Shown piece by piece: positions 12,345 to 21,790 of a DNA stretch of 30,995 bases. The position numbers and the translations under genes are program-made. Position 1 is the stretch's first letter. Each line of letters begins with the position of its first letter. Source of the DNA: Smittium culicis (taxonomy: Eukaryota > Kickxellomycota > Harpellomycetes > Harpellales > Legeriomycetaceae). Location of the stretch: assembly GCA_001970855.1 (NCBI GenBank), contig LSSN01002304.1:1-30995 (forward strand), written 5' to 3'. Below the pieces are notes generated by a model. That model ran no database searches, was not told the DNA's origin, and was given only the letters and a program-made list of their open reading frames with translations.

Positions 12345-13510
12345 CCTACTGCTTCTTTATAGTTTGGTTATGTGAGAGGTTACTCCAAATAATTAAGAAC
12401 CCTGATTGAAAGGGATAACCCACTTAACCAGTATGATTATTTGGCTTGTCGGTGAATTCCAATGAACCTCCTGGATTAGTCCAACAGACGTCTTGATATT
12501 GTCTGGAAATATATAAATCACCGTGAACAAAACAAAAAAAAAATTTTCTTTGTTTTTAATCTTTTTTTTTATTATTTCAATTATTTCCGGTACCGATTTA
12601 AAGGCGGAAAAGCCCAAATACATGGTTTTTTTTGGCGGTGGGGGAAGGGGGATTTTACGCTTTTATTTTATTTTTTTTTAAATTTTAAAATTTTCATACC
12701 TATCCAATCCCCACTAGCGCAACGTATCCTATAGATAGCGCTCTGATAATAAGATTTTCAAACATTCTAATCAATATATCAAGGACTAACGCCCCTTGTT
12801 CTTATTCAATTTATTCTCTCTCATCTTTCTTTAGAGTTCCCACCCGAACCAAGCCGCTATGGATGTGAGGAAACTTTTGCCTTCCCGCCCCCCCCCCTCT
12901 CCTCCGGGTACGAACTACCAGGAGGATAAAATAAAAATACCCCGCCAGTTAGTGTACTCTATGATACTAGAAATGGCCAGGTTACCGAAGCGAGGAGCAT
13001 ACCCCACCTGGTAGACCATCCGACACGCTTTAGTGGAATAATCAAAATAAAGTGCAAAGAGTATTTATATAGTATTAAGTTACGATAATCTAAAATTTAA
13101 TCACCTTGATTGCCTTTATTATATAGTATATCTTCGTCAATTTACCGATTTTTTCCTTAGTATAGAACTTGGGGTAAGATCAGGTGTGTTAACAGACAAA
13201 ATTGGGTACGAGTCTAGGAGAACTAAGTAGGGTTGGAGCGGAGATAAACTTATTGAGACTGGTATATAGCCTAGAGGTAAGTTGTTACTGCTCTCCACTG
13301 CAATTTTATTCGCAGATAAGTACATTGTTCCTCCACATAACCTTTTCCATCAACAAGTATTTTTATTCTGAGTAAATTTAGCAAAATAAAAGAGTCTAGT
13401 TAGTGAGACGAAACCTAGCAGGTGATGATATTCTTGGTAAGGTATTTCAGTGGTATATGGTGCCATTATTGAAAATAGCTATAAATTGCAGACCTTGGCC
13501 TAGTGCTATT
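12345..13510. repeat. Dispersed repeat, copy A (interrupted)
   Basis: Diverged relative of the segment at 21175-21790. Shared blocks, in order: TTTGGTTAT...GGTTAC near 12363-12380; CTTAACCAGTA...ATTATTT near 12423-12442; the ATAAAGTGCA...AGTATTAAGTTACGATA block near 13045-13090; ATCAGGTGT(G/A)TTA near 13178; TTGTTAC(T/C)GCTC near 13283; and a shared GATCCTCCAC/GTTCCTCCAC block near 13326-13337. Similarity continues weakly to about 13510. Relative to copy B it contains a roughly 0.6-kb insert (12447-13025). No coding frame is convincing. It may be a solo LTR or noncoding element of a GC-richer family. Confidence 0.55.
12447..13025. mobile_element. 0.58-kb GC-rich insert in dispersed repeat copy A
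   Basis: Present in copy A and absent at the matching place in copy B, so it is an insertion (or was lost from B). It has short inverted ends, TGTCGG at 12447-12452 and CCGACA at 13020-13025. It is much richer in GC than its surroundings, with G-rich (about 12630-12650) and C-rich tracts, including a run of ten C at 12888-12897. There is no coding frame. It could be a small non-autonomous DNA element (MITE) or a SINE-like unit. The 6-bp inverted ends are short, so the exact boundaries are uncertain. Confidence 0.4.
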
Positions 13511-14414
13511 TTTATGCCAACAATAACTCGGAATCAGCAACCTTTAAAATGAAATATACATTAAGATTAACTGCTATGTTTTTTACTTATTTTAAATAAA
13601 AATGATTCATTAATAAATTAATTTCTCGAATCTAGAAACTGAAATGAAAAGTTTTGACTACTTTTTTCCCAAGTGTAAGCACTATTAAGTACTGTATTAA
13701 AGTATAACTTTAGAATTTGGAAAATTCAACCTTGTAGAGAAGAGTAAAAAATAAGGTACCTTAACTGTGAATTATATTTGCTGACTAGAAGAATTTTAAA
13801 TATATGGCTAGATGACTCAGTAGCTGGATACCTTCCCCCGTTCAAAATAAAACTTTTTTATTTCCACTTTATATTATAAAACTAATTCATTTAAATAAAT
13901 AATAATATTTAAATCAAATAAATTATACATTTAAAAATATAGCTATATTTATATTAAGTGAAAAATTATACTTGAGAATATCTATAGACACTATCAGCAT
14001 AGCCATATCCCCTTAGGACTTATTATCATATTTTACAATGTATAATTATAATAAAAACAATTATTCATGTTCCTCTTAAATAAGTACTCATCCAATTTTT
14101 TGAAGCAGGCTTTTTTAGTGACTCCGAATAAGTATCATGAAATTTCAGTCCACGCCTCAACTCGCTCCATTTAACAGAGATTACCAACGAGAAATTTTCA
14201 CTTACAAACCCGTCTTAATTTACTCAAAAGCGCACCAAAAATAGTCAGTACACAATCTATAGAGCGTATTCGTCGAAATAACTAAATTAAATTTGACAGA
14301 GAAACAGCAAATAGGTTTATTAATAAATTAGTTTATAATTTTTGACAACAAATTGAAAATGAATTTCAAAAGATAGATTTTCTGTATGATATAAAAATTT
14401 GGAATATTACCAGA
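13511..14414. other. AT-rich stretch upstream of the Gypsy element
   Basis: No gene recognised. About 14250-14405 has a mostly open frame with one or two stops and Glu, Arg and Asn content that looks like decayed coding sequence, but no motif is identifiable. Confidence 0.35.
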
Positions 14415-14746
14415 CCTCGGCAATTAGAGTAATTTCTATAGGAATATTATAATTATGTAATTAATAAGATATTGAATGGTTAATCATAGACAGAGAAGAC
14501 AGGAAAAGGAAAAGTTTGGATTCGGATATAAATATTCGAATCCTAAGATCACAATGAAAAAACACGTTTGGTTCCAAAACGGAACCGAATCTCATTTTAT
14601 ATTTTATAGCTAGTAAATTAGTAAATAATAAATCTTGATACAACCATTTGAAGATATATTTTATTTTATCAGAATGAGTTATACTCGCAATTGATAGATA
14701 GGACCGCATGAGCGGCCCAATGCGTAGCAAAAAGTGCGGCGCAGCA
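14415..14746 (+). repeat. 5' LTR of the Gypsy element
   Basis: About 332 bp, aligning along its length with 26625-26958. The 3' copy starts TGTCAGCAATT and both end GCAGCA, giving the usual TG...CA ends. In this copy the first bases are mutated to CCTCGG. It contains a TATAAATA-like core (14526-14533) inside a perfect GGATTCG/CGAATCC inverted repeat (14518-14543), a 10-pair stem-loop (14566-14590) and a short CCGC/GCGG hairpin (14704-14715). The LTR would supply promoter and polyadenylation signals. Confidence 0.8.
14566..14590 (+). other. LTR stem-loop supported by covariation
   Basis: Ten pairs close a 5-nt AAAAC loop (14576-14580): 14566-14575 pair with 14581-14590, including two G-T wobbles. 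The matching structure in the 3' LTR is 26777-26801. The stems differ at four bases, and these form two compensatory pairs: G70-C86 becomes A-T, and T67-A89 becomes C-G (numbers are the last two digits of 14567-14589). See finding. Confidence 0.6.
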
Positions 14747-14750
14747 CGAA

Positions 14751-15175
14751 ATGGTGATCCAGAAAGGACCTTTTAAATTGAAAGTTCCAGCGATCGAACC
14801 CAGAGATCTAGTGATTCTAATTTTAGATAAAGAGGTAGATACCAAAAATAAGTTCACACTCGTAACTGATGGAGACAAAAAGGAATCCAAGAAAGCAGCA
14901 GCCAACACCAAATCCGGTACGGAGAACTTGGGAACCAAATATAACGGTACAAGGTACTACACTCCAGGATCAGCTTTAAGAAAGCCATTGACCACCGAAT
15001 GGGTGGACATGACATCAGAGGATAATTCTAGAATCTGCAAGATCTGTACGTGATAAAGCTGACACAAAGAAATCAGATTCATTCTTGTTGGCCCTAGGAC
15101 CGTTTTATGGCCACTGGAAGGAAAAAGCTACTACATGGATGCAAAGATTTATCAGAAATTTGGATAAAGTTATGT
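14751..15175 (+). pseudogene. Gypsy Gag, N-terminal part
   Basis: An ATG at 14751 opens 100 codons to a TGA at 15051-15053. The protein is Lys/Glu/Thr-rich, and its end should continue in the +1 frame (from about 15020), which reads on through K-A-D-T-K-K, F-L-L-A-L-G-P-F-Y-G-H-W and W-M-Q-R-F-I to about 15175. It is the structural protein that would form the particle. The frameshift near 15020-15050 inactivates it. The ATG only four bases past the LTR means an unusually short leader, so the true start may be elsewhere. No zinc finger lies in this part; it is found further on at 15944. Confidence 0.55.
14752..14766 (+). promoter_or_regulatory. Candidate primer binding site
   Basis: TGGTGATCCAGAAAG begins five bases after the LTR end. 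Tract position and the leading TGG fit a tRNA-primed start of minus-strand synthesis, but I cannot match the tRNA. It overlaps the first possible gag ATG (14751), which is unusual. Confidence 0.35.
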
Positions 15176-15424
15176 CAAAATCACTTCTTTTCTATCTTGG
15201 TATTCTAATAAGGAAATTAATAAAACTTCTACTTCAATAAGATGCTACAGCAATTTATTTATTAAATTAATAAATCGAAAGATAAAAATAAAAAGAGATT
15301 TTTTTTCCTTTTTTTTACGTAAATTCGTGCTTTAATGTAATTGCGGAAATTTAATGGCTAATTTAAAATGCCTCTTAATTAATATTACTATTGGCTATTT
15401 AAATTAGTAAACATTTCTCATAAC
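15176..15424. other. AT-rich interruption within gag
   Basis: About 240 bases that are much richer in A and T than the gag on either side, with stops in all frames. After it the Gag-like frame resumes. Related 12-mers GGCTAATTTAAA and GGCTATTTAAAT lie near 15356 and 15393. It may be a small insertion. A spliced intron is a second possibility, since ATAACAATACTACTAAG lies at its 3' edge, but no strong 5' splice site decides this. Confidence 0.35.
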
Positions 15425-15939
15425 AATACTACTAAGAGACCGTTGTTGAATAAAGAACTGGTTGAGTATGACGGATATCAGCTAGAAGGTAGGGCTAAAT
15501 GGTGGCACAGATCTGCATCGCAGTTGTATCCGGATTGGGAGAAATATGTAGAATCGTTTATTTACGAGTTCTGCCCTTCTAAGAACAAGAAAATCACTAA
15601 AGAAAATTTGAAAGAGTTTAAGATATATAATGGAGATTTTTAGAAAAATATGCAATCATAGTATCAATATTCAAAGTATTAGGAACCACAGAATTTGACG
15701 AGCAAGTAGATTTTCTACTAGAGAAACTCAATTTTCAATATTGCAAGACAGTAGTGCAGCTAAACCTCTTCATAAACTTCCAGATCTTTGACTTATTGAT
15801 CGGACGAAGGGAGAGAGACCGCAGATTTGGAGGTACATCAGCGTGGAAGGAGAACACCGGAAACATAAAAATCGCAACCCTGGAGCACCGAAAAAGAAAG
15901 ATGAAGCTGAAGTCTGCAGTCTGCAGTAAAAGAAACTAG
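15425..15939 (+). pseudogene. Gypsy Gag, central part
   Basis: The frame at 15443-15643 contains A-K-W-W-H-R-S (near 15494), W-E-K-Y-V-E-S-F and F-C-P-S. These resemble the tryptophan-containing capsid segment of Ty3-type Gag, where A-x-x-W precedes a W-x-x-F...F pattern. After a frame change at about 15640 it continues E-K-Y-A-I-I-V through F-D-E-Q-V-D-F-L-L-E-K-L to a basic region that would lead into the zinc knuckle. A 7-bp tandem duplication at 15912-15925 throws the frame off just before the knuckle. Confidence 0.6.
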
Positions 15940-15940
15940 G

Positions 15941-16663
15941 AGCTGTTATAAGTGTGACAAAGTAGGCCACTTAGCTATGGACTGCCCAGATAGATTCGAA
16001 TCCAGAAAGTTTGAATTTAACGCGAGGCGACTTCCCACGGGTTATAAAAAATGGGATGATAACGCAGGAGGATCATTGGAGCTTACACCGGTAAGACCGA
16101 GGTTTGAGCTTGGTAATAAGTCTAAGGAAAGCCGAGCTAGGATGCTGGAATCTAGAATGGAAAGGTACGGAGGCGTAGAAAAGAACGGAGAAGTAAACGC
16201 TCTACAGATCGGCACGAATCAAAAATTCCAGTCAGGAGAATATACAGGAATCGGTAGTCTTGTTAAAATGAACAGCCGACATCTTACCTGGCAACTAGAT
16301 ACGGGTGCAGGATTCAAAGTATTATCTGAACAGTTAGCTAAAGAACTGGGATTCGTCGAGGACGAAGAAGATTCGGCTGTGTTAGTTTCTGCGAACGGAA
16401 CCAAGAATGCCTCACGGTGCATCAAAGGTGTAGCTATAGAATTCTCAGGCCTGAAGGTTACCACAGACTTCTATACCATGGCTACTGGGAGAGAGAATCT
16501 ACTTTTGATTGGATTACAGACCCTACAAGAATTAGAAGTAACAGTTGATCTACAACAAAAGATGATAAAAATGAGAAGGGACAGTAAAACTTACGACATT
16601 AGGCTCAGTTATATCCACAAGGGTGATATTCTGACATTCGAAAGTACACTATATAAATTTTGA
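15941..16663 (+). pseudogene. Gypsy nucleocapsid zinc knuckle and aspartic protease
   Basis: The frame begins before the first ATG (15977), since that Met lies inside the CCHC zinc knuckle: C-Y-K-C-D-K-V-G-H-L-A-M-D-C with Cys at 15944, Cys at 15950, His at about 15968 and Cys at 15983. It is the longest open stretch of the element (228 codons from 15977). The pepsin-like retroviral protease follows, with L-D-T-G-A (Asp codon at 16298, residue 108 from the ATG). A hydrophobic N-L-L-L-I-G-L segment near 16495 fits the conserved I/L-L-G motif at the domain end. The protease would cleave Gag-Pol. The frame ends in TGA at 16661-16663 and RT continues in the -1 frame. This may be a real programmed frameshift or a mutation. 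Confidence 0.8.
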
Positions 16664-16665
16664 AA

Positions 16666-18095
16666 GACAAGATTAAGGGAGAATTTATTTCAAAAAATTT
16701 AAGTCCAGAGAATCGAAAGAATATAGTAGAGTTAGCGTGAGATCATAAGGAGGTTTTTGCAGAAGAGCTTGAAGATCTGGGAAACGCAGAGGTACCTAGC
16801 TGCGAGATCAAGATAGAAGACAATAGACCGATATGGTGTAAGCCATAAAAGCTAGCCTATCACTTACAATCTGAAGTAAATAAACAGATTATGGATATGA
16901 GGGATCAGGGAATCATCAAGAAGTCTGAAAGCCCGTATTGTTTTCCCATAGTGGCTGTCAAGAAGAAGAATAGTAAAAAACAAATTTGTGTGGAATTATG
17001 GAAGTTAATCGAGTTAACCAGAAAGGACAGCCATTCGCTTCCCCACATTGACGGATTGCTGAATAGAATGTCTGGAGCGTGATATTTCACGACATTGGAT
17101 GCACTCGGTGGATTCTGGCAGATTTCTATGGCGGACAGCTCTATAGAACTTACAGCTTTCACTCTCGGACCAGGACAATGATTTTACGAGTTTAAGATAT
17201 TGCCTTTTGAGCTGGTCAACGCTCCGTCAATATTCCAACGGGCCATGGAGAAGATTCTTGAAGAGAGTCTGTGGTATTATACAAAGATATTTATTGATGA
17301 TATAATTATATTTTCGCATACATGAGAAGAACACTTGGAGCATCTGCACAACATCCTAAAGATATTTGAGAAAGAGCCGTTAAAATTATATAGTGAAAAT
17401 TGTAGATTCTCGTACACAGACTCAGCATATTTGGGACATAGAGTTTCCAGTAAAGGAATACAACCGAAAACAGGAAAAGTAGCGCAGTTAGAGGAGATTA
17501 ATACCCCCACCAGACGTAAAGGTAGTAAGAAGTTTCTTAGGATTCTTAGGACACTATAGTAAGTTTATTAGCGAATTTTTTAGGATCGCCATACCATTGA
17601 CCAAAATCACCAGAAAAGGCCAAAAAATACAATTGGACGCCGTGATGTCAAGGTTCATTCGAAGGTCTCAAGGTAGCAATAAAAGAGGCGCTTATATTAG
17701 TTCACTCGCAGTGGGGTTGGCCGTTCACAATTATTAATGATACCTCGTCTATGGGTCTCGGCTGCATCTTGGAGCAAGAGCAAGGCGGTCGAAAAAGGAT
17801 CATCCAATTTGCAAGCATAAAATTACTTCCAGTACAAATAATATTCTATTACAGAACTAGAAGGACTAGCAGTCTCGTGGGAGGTGAGTAACTTCCACTA
17901 CTATATATAATGAAGAAATTTTAACATAGTCCCGATCATAGCGCACTCATCGAACTGGACTAAAAAGAAATTCCTCATGGTAGAGTAGGAAGATTGGTTC
18001 TGAAGCTACGGAACTATGACTTAAAGATAATTCACAAAGACGGATCAAAGACCTTGCAGATTTCCTGTCTAGATACCCAGCAGACATAGGCAAAT
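16666..18095 (+). pseudogene. Gypsy reverse transcriptase and RNase H
   Basis: RT copies the element RNA; RNase H removes the template. The frame starts just after the protease with E-F-I-S-K-N and carries F-T-T-L-D-A-x-x-G-F-W-Q-I near 17086, L-P-F-x-L-x-N-A-P-S-x-F-Q near 17200 and the catalytic F-I-D-D at 17290-17301 (YxDD position, intact). Internal stops include TGA at 17080, 17179 and 17323 and TAA at about 16846. After a frame change near 17510, F-L-G-F-L-G-H-Y is followed by RNase H with F-E-G-L-K, D-T-S-S-M-G-L-G and F-A-S-I-K. Further changes lead to I-I-H-K-D-G-S and A-D-F-L-S-R-Y at about 18055-18080. The catalytic Asp residues of RT are kept, but stops and shifts abolish the protein. 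Confidence 0.85.
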
Positions 18096-18269
18096 CTGAG
18101 ATGTTGAATATAGAAGTGGCACAATCGAAATTTATACAAGAGTTTGTATGATTCAAAAATGAAAGAATATAATAGCGAACCTGAAGTCAAGACAACTCGT
18201 ATAAAGTTTTTCAAGAAGGAAGGAGAGTTATACTTTACAAAAGTTAAAGAAGGGAAAATATAACAACGA

Positions 18270-19345
18270 CCAGAACGGATCGCGGTAATGTGCAGTGAAT
18301 ACCATAACGCCTCACATGTAAACGTCGAAGATACACTTCGTGAAATGAGGAAAGACCTGTACGCACCAAATGTCAGATAAATTGTCAAAGAAATGGTCAA
18401 GTCGCGCGAAAGTTGTCAAAGGAATAACTACGGGAAGCGAAGAGCAGAACCGTTCAATATATTTACGCCCAAGAAACCTTTTCAGGTATGGGGAATGGAT
18501 GTGGCTGGGCCACTACCAGTCACCGACAGCGGAAACAAATACATAATGATAGGGGTCGACTACTTCACCAAATAGCCGGTAGCAGTGGCCGTATCTTCTA
18601 TTGAAGGCTATGTATTAAATCAGTTTATAATAGATGAGATCGTTTCGAATTATGGAATACCGGAGAATATTGTGACGAAATGAGGTACAAACTTCACAAA
18701 CGATCACTTCTTCCACATAAATCGCCTAATGAAGGTCGAGAAACGGCCTGCCACCGAGTACTGACCTCAAGGAAATGGTCAGATAAAAAGAATGGTTCAG
18801 GGAATTAAACAAAAAATGAAAAAGCATATATACCCAGAAAGTAAAAATTTGGACTCGCAATATGGCAATCTTTTTTGTCTATATGAAATAGCACTAAAAG
18901 AAGCATTGGGAAATCACCGGTAGAAGTAGTGCATGGGCTAAAACTTATGATCCCTGCATGATGGGCGCCAGAAGAATTAGAGTATCGAACCACTCTCAAA
19001 CAATACCGGGTTCAACTATAGTCGGACGTTCGCTAACAAACATATGATAAGAATGGGATATAAAAAAGGATCGATAAGATTCGTTACGACGGAAAGGTCA
19101 GACAGCGCCAGCTGAAAGTAGGGGACCATGTACTGATATACACCGATAGCAAGTTTTTCACCTTTGGGGAAACAGTAACAGGACCATAAAAGATCACAAG
19201 AATATTAAAACACTGATCGTACGAAATTATAGACCACAAAGGATATTCAGACATCGTGCACATAGACAAGATCAAAGCGTACTATCCGAGAGAAAGGGAA
19301 ACCTCAACGGTTGCAGTGGGGTCAAGTAGAAGTACGCTTGCCAGA
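18270..19345 (+). pseudogene. Gypsy integrase, catalytic residues lost
   Basis: Integrase joins the cDNA to the genome. The H-H-C-C zinc domain is visible as Y-H-N-A-S-H (about 18300) and S-R-E-S-C-Q (about 18405), with the first Cys replaced by Arg. The core begins V-W-G-M-D-V-A-G-P-L-P (first Asp at 18498). The second Asp, in the D-x-G-T-N-F motif, is Lys at 18678-18680, followed by TGA. The final Glu, before R-M-V, is Lys at 18786-18788. The D-D-E triad is therefore reduced to a single Asp. The C-terminal part keeps G-D-H-V-L-I-Y and V-H-I-D-K-I-K-A-Y-Y (about 19255-19285), ending at about 19345. A TAG (18573) replaces a conserved Trp. Confidence 0.8.
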
Positions 19346-19425
19346 AAAAGATTAATTCGATAATGGATTAATTGAATAGGTTCAGTTTATATTAAAAGTT
19401 ATATTTATTTTTATCATATCATATC

Positions 19426-19545
19426 AAATCAAATCAAATCAAATCAAATCAAATCAAATCAAATCAAATCAAATCAAATCAAATCAAATCAAATCAAATC
19501 AAATCAAATCAAATCAAATCAAATCAAATCAAATCAAATCAAATC
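19426..19545 (+). repeat. Perfect (AAATC)24 pentanucleotide microsatellite
   Basis: Twenty-four uninterrupted AAATC units (120 bp), flanked on the left by two ATATC-like variant units and on the right by AAAAATAATAATAA. It lies just beyond the integrase end in the Gypsy 3' region. It must be much younger or more mutable than its decayed host element, since no unit has a substitution. Confidence 0.98.
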
Positions 19546-19560
19546 AAAAAATAATAATAA

Positions 19561-20013
19561 ATTTGGCATTACGACGCCCTAGGGCTTAGCCCAAAATAAA
19601 TAATCAACCTCGACGGATCATATGTATAAGATTCCGGAGTATGGATTGAACAGCAAAACGTTGGAAATAAATAATAGAAATAGAACGGCAGTAGGAAAAT
19701 TTTCGAAGGAAAACAACCAGAAAACGAACGAAAATATAATTATAGACAGAGAATTAATAGGGAAAACGAATCTGTAAGTTTACCTGAAGTACGGATAGGT
19801 ATAGGGTAAGTAGAAAAGAAGGCCCCAAGGCTATAATAAATGGAAATCAGGAAAGAAATACTGTCGAATTTGGAAGGATTGTCGACTAACTCAATGCAAG
19901 AAAAAGAAAGAGGTTTTAGCAAGATGTGCTAAAAGTAACGATTCATATCAAAATAAATACAAGACGAAAATAATCTCTGAAAATGATAATCAATTCGACT
20001 TGAGAAATATCAG
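19561..20013 (+). other. Unassigned segment between Gypsy integrase and DIRS left end
   Basis: Mixed-composition DNA with fairly long but interrupted frames that are rich in Lys, Asn and Glu (about 19670-19960). It starts with GACGCCCTAGGGCTTAGCCC, which is partly palindromic. Likely the remainder of the Gypsy 3' coding region or the outermost DIRS sequence. No domain is recognised. Confidence 0.35.
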
Positions 20014-20183
20014 CGATTATATTTCATTGTGTGGTCATAATAAGTGTACTCATCTTTTATTGGATAATTTACCGAACTTCCAAAACTAAAAAATTTTTAA
20101 TACGTAACGAAATAAGTAAGCTAAAAATTATTTTTTCCATTAATTACTGAAAGTACAGTAAATTTTATCCTTATCATCTTTTC
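20014..20183 (+). repeat. DIRS left inverted terminal repeat
   Basis: Read forward, this matches the reverse complement of 26051-26214 for about 165 bp with few gaps. Shared landmarks: TGTGGTCAT (20030) against ATGACCACA ending at 26198; CTTTTATTGGATAAT (20054); and AATTACTGAAAGTA (20142) against TACTTTCAGTAATT. Identity is roughly 80-88% by eye. Inverted ends of this length are typical of DIRS-group elements. The repeat probably extends a little further left but is more diverged there. Confidence 0.85.
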
Positions 20184-20266
20184 TTTCGAAAAGTCACTCT
20201 ACCCGCTATAAAGATTTTCAACTTTAAATTTTTATAAATATTATTTTAAATTAATTCTAATAAAGA

Positions 20267-21049
20267 ATGATGGACAAAGAAGATACAAACCGTGTATATA
20301 TTAGCCAAGACCAGGTTAAGTAACTGTCAGATATGTTTAAAGAACTCCTCCGATAAAAAGGGCACAACGAAGAACCAAAAGACCCTTACTTCACCACCAG
20401 AATTCCGCTTACTGACTTGGCCGTATATTTAGAGCAAATAGAAGCTCTCCCTTCAATCGAAGAAAACTTCCTTCGTATACCGCTAACCGAAGAAGAAAGA
20501 AAAGAGCCTATTCACTCTTTTCCTCGAAGTAGTTTGATGAAATACCTACTACCGCCATTGAGCGACTCAGATTCAGCCGCTGTGAAGAAAGCCGACACAA
20601 TCCTGCACAGAATTCAGGTCGCCTTAGCCGAAGCAACCTGTCCAATCAATTTCTACGTTTACCATAGAATTCAGGAGAACCCACAAGTCAACTATGATGA
20701 TCCTCATATCTTGTTTACTAGTACTATGAGAGTCCTATTTTCAGATATCGCTTCCACAGTCACAGAAGGGAGACTCGACAACCTCAATAAAAGCACGGAA
20801 CTCGCGAGAAAATCACACCAGCTAGTAGAACTTGATACTAAACCGCTCATGAATCAAGAAAACCTAGACGCTCTCATAGCTAGAAAAAGACCAAAGAAGC
20901 GATACAGGATTCACAAGCTCTTTCGCGGGCGCCGGCAGTATGGTACACAATACGGTACTAGCAGCAAACCTGACCAGAAGTTAACAGCGGAAGCTGCACC
21001 TCAGACCATCTTTCATGATTTAGAATTAATTATGCGCAAAATTATGTAA
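20267..21049 (+). pseudogene. DIRS Gag-like protein
   Basis: A frame from ATG 20267 to TAA 21047-21049 (261 codons) with only two internal TAA stops near its start (20321-20323 and 20354-20356). The open 210-codon part starts at 20417. It has the conserved block L-T-E-E-E-R-K...F-P-R-S-S-L-M-K-Y, then P-P-L-S-D-S-D-S-A-A-V-K-K-A-D, then A-T-C-P-I-N-F-Y-V-Y and T-M-R-V-L-F-S-D, which I recognise from the ORF preceding RT in fungal DIRS elements. The C-terminal end is basic, R/G/Q-rich (F-R-G-R-R-Q), suited to RNA binding. It starts about 80 bp inside the left terminal repeat, as expected. Decay is light compared with the Gypsy element outside. Confidence 0.75.
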
Positions 21050-21174
21050 GAATTTATGAAAAATCAAGATAAATTAATTATCCCCAACATTACGCAAGAA
21101 ATAAGAAGACTTGTTTCCCTAGCATTATGCAAGAAATTAGGACACTGTCGTGAAACTAAGGCTTTGATCCAGTA

Positions 21175-21790
21175 TATAGTTTCGTTGTGTTTTGGTTATT
21201 CTGGGAGGTTACCCAGTCTAACCAAGGGTCCTGGTAAAAAGAGTTTAACCCTCTTAACCAGTAAAATTATTTCACTTAACGTGAAATAAAATACTTGCAG
21301 TACACAGGGTATATACCCAGTACTAAGTTATGATAGCTCAATATTTTATCTCTTGACTAGTGGTTTCGGCACAATAGTAAAGCACCAAGTATCTGACCCG
21401 CAATTGTATACCACCTCGGAGTAATATCAGGTGTATTACAGGCGGCGAAGGGTATGTGACATTGGGCAATGTATGCTGTCGGAGCAGGGAACAGTGTACG
21501 CTGACTGGTTCCTATATTATGATAGATTGTTACCGCTCGCCTAGGCAGTTGTATTAGCAGAAAGGTGCACTGATCCTCCACGCGACTTTGGTTAGAACTT
21601 ATACCCTGATGCTGAGTTAAGTTAGCGTAGGTACTGGCTATGGTGGATAGTTAGTGCTGTTTGATGCTAGGCCAGTCAAGGTATCTCAATACGTTACAGT
21701 ATCCTTATCGGTAATTTCAGTATACATTGCTGGGTCTAGTACTTGGATCACTATAACTATAAGCCTAGCCTACCTCAACTTCAAATCATT
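21175..21790. repeat. Dispersed repeat, copy B (inside the DIRS element)
   Basis: GC-richer segment homologous to copy A (12345-13510), without A's 0.58-kb insert. Matching blocks: TTTTGGTTATTC...GGTTACCC (21190-21213), CTTAACCAGTA (21253), ACTAAGTTATGATAG (21320), ATCAGGTGTATTA (21426), TTGTTACCGCTCGCC (21528) and GATCCTCCAC (21571). It contains no convincing coding frame. Its place between DIRS Gag and RT, which normally lie close together, indicates that it arrived by insertion. It may be an LTR with internal sequence following it. Confidence 0.55.

Noticed and set aside
13137..13325. Minus-strand ORF of 62 codons
   Set aside because: Lies inside dispersed repeat copy A; the frame is not kept in copy B, so it is a chance frame.
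14518..14543. ATTCGAATCC in the LTR resembling a Pol III B box or tRNA T-arm
   Set aside because: It is half of a perfect inverted repeat, and no A box or cloverleaf can be formed upstream. It is explained better as part of the LTR hairpin.
14461..14938. Overlapping minus-strand ORFs of 89 codons each
   Set aside because: They are the antisense of the LTR and gag start. The LTR-antisense frame recurs at 26663-26959 only because the LTR recurs.
18032..18400. Minus-strand ORF of 122 codons
   Set aside because: Antisense of the RNase H to integrase junction, with no motif of its own.
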